From Gammaproteobacteria bacterium (GTDB lineage Bacteria > Pseudomonadota > Gammaproteobacteria > Steroidobacterales > Steroidobacteraceae), in contig VBNH01000046.1 in assembly GCA_005878095.1 (NCBI GenBank), forward strand, positions 1 to 51,551: 51,551 nt of DNA, read 5' to 3'. The position numbers and the translations under genes were made by a program. The notes beneath the pieces are model-generated. The model searched no databases and was not told where the DNA came from. It worked only from the letters and a program-made list of their open reading frames with translations. This document shows, in pieces, positions 41,476-51,551 of this stretch; position 1 is the first letter of the stretch; every line of letters starts with the position of its first letter.

Positions 41476-42785
41476 CGTGCTACGGTAAATGAGCGCTGAG
41501 CGTGCCCGGGCTGTCCGAGCGGCAACTCGGCGAGTTTGCGGCGCATGAGCGGTCCCACGTACAGCTGGGGGTTGGAATGCGCCTGGTGCTCGGCGTCCTC
41601 GCGGCGCGCCACCAGCGCGGCGGCCTTGTGGAACGCCTCCTCGAGCGAGGGGCTGCCCGCGAGCGAGTCCTTGAGGAACGCCTCGCCGAACCAGGTGAGC
41701 TCACGGTTGTCCTCGCAGCCAAAGGAGGTGTGCGTGGCATCGGCTGCGGTAATGATCGCCGTGGTGTCGCTCTTGAGCTCGTCGAGAAAGACGCCCGCGT
41801 AGCAGGCCGACACCACCACCACGCGCCAGCGGATCTCGGCATCATCGAGCGCCTCGCGCAGATCCGCGGGCGCCAGCTGCGAGAGCGGCAGCGAGCCGTT
41901 CTCGACCTCCAGCCCGTCCTGCGAGCCGTGCGAGGTGAGGAACAGCACCAGCACATCATCGTCCGGATGCATGCGCGCGGCGAGCAGCTTCAGCGTCTGG
42001 GCGAGTCCGGAGACGCTCGCCAGCGGATACGAATCGCGGTCCTCCACGTCGTTCACCAGCAGCACCGAGCGGTCGCCTGCGCCGAAGCGCTCGGCGAACA
42101 CCCGGCTGGCAAACAGCGTCTCGCGCTTGAACACCGCCTGCTCGCCATCACCGGCGAAGCCGACGAAGTAGACGCCCGACTTGCCCGCCGGGGCGCTCTG
42201 CACGCGCGCGACGGCGGCGGCGATCTGCGCCGGCTGCTCGTAGAACAGGGCTTCCGCCTGATCGGCGTCGTCTGCGTCCTGGGGCTGCTCCGGCTCCTCT
42301 GCCACCCACAGACGCGTGTCGAAGTTCAAGAACCCCATCACCCAGGGCGAGGCGAGCACCAGCGCGAGCGCGATGACCGTCGCGCGCGTGCGCACCACGG
42401 CGTACGCCGCGCCCAGCACGCGCCCGCACAGCAGCGCCATGTAAACGAGTGTCACCACCAGTGCCGTGACCGGCCGCGCCTGCACCAGCGGGCGGTCGCT
42501 CGCCAGCCAGAAGAGAGTGAGCACGAACGGTGCGACCGACAGCGCCGGCACCAGCAGCGCGCGGGTATCGGCCGCGCGGCTGTGCGCGCGCGCCACTATC
42601 GCGCAGGCCCCCAGCGCCAGCAGCAGATAGCAGCCCCAGCCGAAGAGCCCGTCGAGAGCGAGCGGCGCATGCGCCTCGGCATGCAGGGCGTCGAGCCCGG
42701 CCCAGACGGCGAGGTCGAGGATCAGGAGCGCGACCACCTGGTCGAAGTTGACGACGAAGCGCGGCGGCCAGCGGCGCCGCAACAC
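41472..42785 (-). CDS. C13 (legumain-like) cysteine peptidase with N-terminal membrane segments
   Basis: 437 residues from GTG 42785. About four membrane helices (residues ~15-160) precede a C13/caspase-like domain (~195-420): the catalytic His in LFLTSHGSQDG and Cys in VVVVSACYAGVF. GPI-transamidase and legumain share these motifs. The protease should face one side of the inner membrane; the side is not predictable here. Family-like coding potential (GLLAGLARNLSGGLALL) continues in the same frame upstream to 42893 with no ATG/GTG/TTG, so the true start may be a rare codon further 5'. It sits between atpC and glmU, and its stop overlaps the glmU ATG. Confidence 0.82.
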   Translation of the reverse strand: MLRRRWPPRFVVNFDQVVALLILDLAVWAGLDALHAEAHAPLALDGLFGWGCYLLLALGACAIVARAHSRAADTRALLVPALSVAPFVLTLFWLASDRPLVQARPVTALVVTLVYMALLCGRVLGAAYAVVRTRATVIALALVLASPWVMGFLNFDTRLWVAEEPEQPQDADDADQAEALFYEQPAQIAAAVARVQSAPAGKSGVYFVGFAGDGEQAVFKRETLFASRVFAERFGAGDRSVLLVNDVEDRDSYPLASVSGLAQTLKLLAARMHPDDDVLVLFLTSHGSQDGLEVENGSLPLSQLAPADLREALDDAEIRWRVVVVSACYAGVFLDELKSDTTAIITAADATHTSFGCEDNRELTWFGEAFLKDSLAGSPSLEEAFHKAAALVARREDAEHQAHSNPQLYVGPLMRRKLAELPLGQPGHAQRSFTVAR

Positions 42786-42893
42786 CAGCAGCGCAAGGCC
42801 GCCGCTCAGGTTGCGTGCCAGGCCTGCGAGCAGCCCGGGTGGCGCCGCGGAGGGCGTTGCCGGGGAAGGGAGCTCCGATGACGGTTCCAGCGC

Positions 42894-43321
42894 TCAACCC
42901 CGCAATTTGCGCAGACGCTCGAGGACTTTCAGCTGCGCCGCGGCCCGCGCGAGCTCCGCCAGCGCCTCGGCCTGCGTGATGTGCCCGGCCTTGTCCCGGA
43001 GCGCTTCCTCGGCGCGCTGCTTGGCGGCGAGCGCCGCCGCCTCGTCGATGTCGCGGGCGCGCAGCGCGGTATCCGCGAGCACCGTGACCTTGGTGGGTTG
43101 CACCTCGAGGGCCCCGCCGCCGACGAAGAAGAAATGCTGCTCGCCATCGGGGGTCCGCACGCGCACCTCGCCGGCCTTGAGAAGCGAGAGGAGCGGCGCG
43201 TGGCGCGGCGCGATGCCCAGCTCCCCCTGGGAGGCCGGCGCGAACACCATGGTGGCGGGACCGGAGAAGATCTCGCCCTCGGCGCTCACGATGTCGACGT
43301 GAATGGTGGGTGCTTCGGCCA

Positions 43322-43322
<1 letters not shown>
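42894..43322 (-). CDS. atpC: ATP synthase F1 subunit epsilon
   Basis: 142 residues. An N-terminal beta sandwich (IHVDIVSAEGEIFSGPATMV, GELGIAPRHAPLLSLL) and two C-terminal helices (AAKQRAEEALRDKAG, AAAQLKVLERLRKL) give the inhibitory/rotor epsilon fold. It links gamma to the c ring and regulates ATP hydrolysis. It starts on the last base of the atpD stop (TAATG). Confidence 0.97.
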
Positions 43323-47170
<3,848 letters not shown>

Positions 47171-47220
47171 GTCGTCCGTTCCTCTTGAGCGTCTTGCTGG
47201 GCCTGCGTCGCTTTACAACC

Positions 47221-47244
47221 GTGTGAAAGCTCGTGTGAAAGCTC
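47221..47244 (+). repeat. Two tandem 12-bp copies in the atpH-atpA gap
   Basis: GTGTGAAAGCTC is repeated exactly at 47221-47232 and 47233-47244, in the 90-base spacer between atpH and atpA. The spacer is longer than the other atp gaps. The repeat carries no strong hairpin. Confidence 0.8.
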
Positions 47245-47260
47245 GATTCATGGGCGGTCT

Positions 47261-47797
47261 TCAGGCAGTCAGTTCGTAGGCGATGCGCTCGAGCCGTGTG
47301 CGCAGCGTGCCGTCGATCACCAGGTCCCCGGCGCGCAGCACCGCGCCGCCGATGAGCGCCGGGTCGATCTGGCAGTGCAGGCGCACGGCGCGCTTGAGCC
47401 TCTTCTGCAGCGCGGCGGCGAGCTTGTCCTGCTGGCTCACAGCCAGCGGCGCGGCGGAAGTGACCGTGACGTTGGCGACGCCCTGGGCTGCGTCCTTGAG
47501 CTCCTCGAACAGCGCGCAGATCTCCGGCAGGTAGCCGAGGCGCCGGTTGGCGGCGAGCGTGCGCACGAAGTTCTCGCCCGCCTCCCCGAGCGGCGCCGCC
47601 GCGACGCTGGTCAGCAGCTGTGCCAGCTGCGCGGGGGTCACGCGCGGATTTCCCAGCAGGCTCGCGACGCGCGGGTCCCTGACCACCGCGGCGGCCCGCT
47701 GCAACGCCTCCGACCAGGGTCCGAGGCGCGCGTGCACGCGTGCCTCCTCGAAGGCCGCGCGGGCGTAGGGTCGTGCGATGGTGAGCCGGTCCGCCAT
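47261..47797 (-). CDS. atpH: ATP synthase F1 subunit delta
   Basis: 178 residues: an N-terminal helical domain (LTIARPYARAAFEEARVHARL) and the conserved C-terminal part (ALQKRLKRAVRLHCQIDPAL, IGGAVLRAGDLVIDGTLRTRLERI). It joins the alpha N-termini to the b stalk. Nine bases separate it from atpF. Confidence 0.97.
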   Translation of the reverse strand: MADRLTIARPYARAAFEEARVHARLGPWSEALQRAAAVVRDPRVASLLGNPRVTPAQLAQLLTSVAAAPLGEAGENFVRTLAANRRLGYLPEICALFEELKDAAQGVANVTVTSAAPLAVSQQDKLAAALQKRLKRAVRLHCQIDPALIGGAVLRAGDLVIDGTLRTRLERIAYELTA

Positions 47798-47806
47798 GGC
47801 CGTCTC

Positions 47807-48277
47807 TCAGACCTGCGCCGCGAACTTGTCGAGGAGGTCTGCGTGCGAGCGCGCGTCGATCTCGCGCCCGAGGAGCTTGGCGGCCGCACGCACTGCGATG
47901 CCCGCCACCTCACGCCTCAGGGCCTCGCGCGCGCGCGTGGTGTCGAGCTCGATCTGCTGCTGCGCCGCCGCGACCAGGCGCGCGCCTTCGCTGCGGGCGG
48001 CGCCCTTGGCCTGCTCCACCAGATCGCGGGCAGCGTGCTGCGCCTGCTCGATGATGTGGCTCGCGCGCTCGCGGGCCTCACGCACGATTGTCTCCGCCTG
48101 GTCGCGCGCCGCGGCGAGCTCCTGCTCGCCCTTCTCCGCGGCCGCGAGCCCATGCGCGATGCGGGTCTCGCGCTCGTTCATCGGGCCGAGGATCATCGGC
48201 CAGACGAACTTCATCGTGAACCAGATCAGCAGTATGAACACGATCATCTGCACGACGAGGGTGAGATTGATGTTCAC
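47807..48277 (-). CDS. atpF: ATP synthase Fo subunit b
   Basis: 156 residues, exactly the E. coli length. The start is GTG 48277 with AGGAGA eight bases upstream; a longer frame adds ten unconserved residues. One N-terminal membrane helix (VVQMIVFILLIWFTMKFVWP) leads into a long right-handed coiled coil, the peripheral stalk. Confidence 0.96.
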   Translation of the reverse strand: MNINLTLVVQMIVFILLIWFTMKFVWPMILGPMNERETRIAHGLAAAEKGEQELAAARDQAETIVREARERASHIIEQAQHAARDLVEQAKGAARSEGARLVAAAQQQIELDTTRAREALRREVAGIAVRAAAKLLGREIDARSHADLLDKFAAQV

Positions 48278-48310
48278 CGCGTTGTCTCCTGCCTCGGATC
48301 CGCGCACCGC

Positions 48311-48580
<270 letters not shown>

Positions 48581-48637
48581 TCAACTCTCCTCAAAAAGCC
48601 GCCGCGGATATACAAAACCCCGGGCGTACGCCGCCCG

Positions 48638-49930
<1,293 letters not shown>

Positions 49931-50051
49931 TTATATAAGTCCCGCTCGAGGGGCTCTAGAGAGCCGCCGGTCCTGCGCCCTGAGCTGAACGCAAGGGCTT
50001 GACATTTACGTCGGCCGTTCAGTCACTTAGCAACGGCAAAAAAGCCGCGGA

Positions 50052-50080
50052 ATTATAGAGATCGTGCGCGCGTGAGTCCA
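50052..50080 (-). promoter_or_regulatory. Sigma70 promoter of the atp operon
   Basis: On the minus strand, TATAAT (50052-50057, perfect -10) follows TGGACT (50075-50080, four of six -35 matches) at exactly 17 bases. Transcription would start near 50045, leaving a ~115-base leader to atpI. A CGGC-A6-GCCG inverted repeat (50034-50047) lies at the start site. This is the only convincing promoter in the 200-base parB-atpI gap. Confidence 0.7.
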
Positions 50081-50130
50081 CCGCATACGCGCTGCTACGT
50101 AGTGCGCATGCCCAGCGCAGGTGCGCGCGC

Positions 50131-51018
50131 CTAGCGGATATGCGCCAGAATCCCGTCGAGCTCATCCAGGCTGTTGTAGCTCACCACCAGCTTTCCCTTG
50201 CCCCGGCTGCCCGGCTGGATGGCGACGCGGGCGCCCAATTTCTCGGCCACCTCCTGCTCCAGGCGCTCGATGTTCGGGTCGCGGGAAGCGGCTGCCTGTG
50301 CGGATCCGCGCTCTGCCGGGGCCTGCAGGCGGCGCACCAGCGCTTCGGTCTCGCGCACCGACAGACCCTTCTTGGCCACCAGCAGTCCAACCTCGGTCTG
50401 CTGGCGGCGCTGGGTGAGCGCGAGCAGCGCTCGCGCGTGGCCCATCTCGATGGTGCGCTTCTCCAGCAGCTCGCACACCTCCGGCGCCAGCTCCAGCAGG
50501 CGCAGCATGTTGCTGACGCTGGCGCGCGAGCGGCCGATCGCATCCGCGGCCTCCTGGTGCGTGAGTCCGAAGTCGGTGATCAGGCGCGTCAGTGCGCGCG
50601 CCTCCTCCAGCGGGTTCAGGTCCTCACGCTGGATGTTCTCGATCAGGGCGAGCGCGATCGCGGCGTTATCGGGAATCTGGCGGATGACCGCCGGAATCTC
50701 CGTGAGCCCCGCCATCTGCGCGGCGCGCCAGCGCCGCTCCCCGGCGATGATCTCGTAGCGCTGCGAGGCGCCCCCGTCCGCTGCACCGAGCGCGCGCACC
50801 ACGATGGGCTGTATCACGCCCTGTGCCTTGATGGAGTCGGCGAGCTCGGCGAGCGTCTCGGGATGCATGTCGATGCGCGGCTGGTAGCGGCCGCGCTGCA
50901 GCAGGTCGAGGGGCAGCTTCGCCAGCTGTTCCCCGACCGGCGCGGCGGCCGCAGCCGGGGCGCGCGCGCCGAGCAGGTCCGCGAGGCCCCGGCCCAGGGT
51001 CGGTTTTCTATGAATCAT
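50131..51018 (-). CDS. parB: Chromosome partitioning protein ParB
   Basis: 295 residues. An N-terminal basic region (GRGLADLLG, for ParA contact) is followed by the ParB CTP-binding domain, with ADSIKAQGVIQPIVVR, the conserved GERRWRA box and ENIQREDLNPLEEA. The helix-turn-helix is GLTHQEAADAIGRSRASVSN. The C-terminal dimerisation domain contains KGKLVVSYNSLDELDGIL. It binds parS sites near the origin and spreads as a CTP clamp. No parS sequence was recognised in this window. It overlaps parA by four bases. Confidence 0.97.
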   Translation of the reverse strand: MIHRKPTLGRGLADLLGARAPAAAAAPVGEQLAKLPLDLLQRGRYQPRIDMHPETLAELADSIKAQGVIQPIVVRALGAADGGASQRYEIIAGERRWRAAQMAGLTEIPAVIRQIPDNAAIALALIENIQREDLNPLEEARALTRLITDFGLTHQEAADAIGRSRASVSNMLRLLELAPEVCELLEKRTIEMGHARALLALTQRRQQTEVGLLVAKKGLSVRETEALVRRLQAPAERGSAQAAASRDPNIERLEQEVAEKLGARVAIQPGSRGKGKLVVSYNSLDELDGILAHIR

Positions 51019-51551
51019 GGCGTGTCCTCGCCGATCGCGTGGTCCGGGGGCGATTCAGTGTCAGAGGCGGTGCCCGCCGCGGCTGCAAACGCGCTGTCCT
51101 GAACGACCGCCGCGTGCGCCTGGGCGGTGAAAGCCTCCTCCTCGCGCCGGATCATCTCCCCGGCGAGCGCCAGATACGCCAGCGCGCCGCGGGATTCGCG
51201 GTCATGAAACAGCGCCGGCTTGCCGAAGGAGGGCGCCTCCGCGAGGCGGATGTTGCGCGGGATGATGGTGCGAAACAGCTTGTCGCCGAAGTGCGTGGCC
51301 AGCTGCTCACTCACCTCGTTGGAGAGGTTGTTGCGCGGGTCGAACATGGTGCGCAGCACGCCCTCGATCGAGAGCTGCGGATTCGCCGCCTCGCGGATCT
51401 GGTCCACGGTGGTGAGCAGCGCCGACAGCCCCTCGAGCGCGTAGTACTCGCACTGCATGGGAATGAGCACACTGTCGGCCGCGACCAGGGCGTTCACGGT
51501 GAGCATGTTGAGCGCGGGCGGACAGTCGATGAGGATGACGTCGAAGGCTTC
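51015..51551 (-). CDS. parA: Chromosome partitioning ATPase ParA (5' part outside window)
   Basis: 179 codons, including the stop, are visible, running off the right edge. The reading begins EAFDVILIDCPPALNMLTVN, the Walker B region of ParA/Soj ATPases, and continues with MQCEYYALEGLSALL and PRNIRLAEAPSFGKPALFHD. The P-loop lies outside the window. A C-terminal tail of ~45 Ala/Glu-rich residues after EMIRREE is longer than in many homologues. Its stop overlaps the parB start (ATGA). Confidence 0.96.
   Translation of the reverse strand, partial: EAFDVILIDCPPALNMLTVNALVAADSVLIPMQCEYYALEGLSALLTTVDQIREAANPQLSIEGVLRTMFDPRNNLSNEVSEQLATHFGDKLFRTIIPRNIRLAEAPSFGKPALFHDRESRGALAYLALAGEMIRREEEAFTAQAHAAVVQDSAFAAAAGTASDTESPPDHAIGEDTP

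Noticed and set aside
49999-50030. Plus-strand TTGACA near 50000 as a promoter
   Set aside because: No -10 sequence at 16-18 bases and no plus-strand gene downstream.

Overview
The window is a high-GC, gene-dense chromosomal segment from a gammaproteobacterium. The gene order parA-parB-atpIBEFHAGDC-(extra gene)-glmU-glmS, together with fadE, rimO, gspA/gspB and a lactate-dehydrogenase-type malate dehydrogenase, fits the Xanthomonadales/Steroidobacterales/Nevskiales side of the class. That placement is inference from gene content and order. No rRNA, tRNA, CRISPR array, insertion sequence or prophage was seen, so this looks like core chromosome with small accessory pockets.

Layout, left to right. 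1-6.3 kb: 5'-truncated oligopeptidase A, an SH3b membrane protein, an HD-domain phosphohydrolase, and a membrane PAS-GGDEF-EAL protein preceded by a structured leader. 6.4-9.9 kb (minus): a four-gene MCE/Mla-type lipid transport operon (STAS-MlaE permease, ATPase, MlaD-like protein, auxiliary lipoprotein), with dps upstream. 10.6-13.3 kb (minus): two small paralogous membrane peptides, a YtrA-like GntR repressor and an ABC ATPase/permease pair behind one strong promoter with a built-in operator. 13.5-21 kb (plus): mdh, fadE, a DUF4399 protein, dinB, gspA and gspB. 21-25.8 kb: a hypothetical secreted protein, then an overlapping pair joining receiver-like domains to a TonB C-terminal domain and to a Ser/Thr kinase. 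25.8-37.9 kb: a mixed set (MFS carrier, Tat-exported FAD oxidoreductase, glycosyltransferase, OsmC, amino-acid permease, methyltransferase, PEBP, rimO, helical lipoprotein, sulP remnant, histidine-kinase-like/receiver protein, ArsN2-like acetyltransferase). 37.9-51.55 kb (minus): glmS, glmU, a C13 (legumain-like) peptidase, the complete F1Fo ATP synthase operon, parB and partial parA.

Working together: the atp genes form one tightly packed transcription unit with a recognisable sigma70 promoter. Its tail continues through the C13 peptidase into glmU by an ATGA overlap, linking energy conversion to UDP-GlcNAc synthesis. The most interesting candidate system is the small-peptide/GntR/ABC operon at 10.6-13.3 kb: a near-perfect inverted repeat fills the 17-bp spacer between a perfect -35 and the -10, and the first two genes are paralogous 50- and 65-residue membrane peptides. 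Second is the 5' region of the GGDEF/EAL gene, which holds a three-stem structure and an arginine-rich upstream ORF that ends on the start codon. Third is the receiver-TM-TonB / receiver-kinase gene pair.
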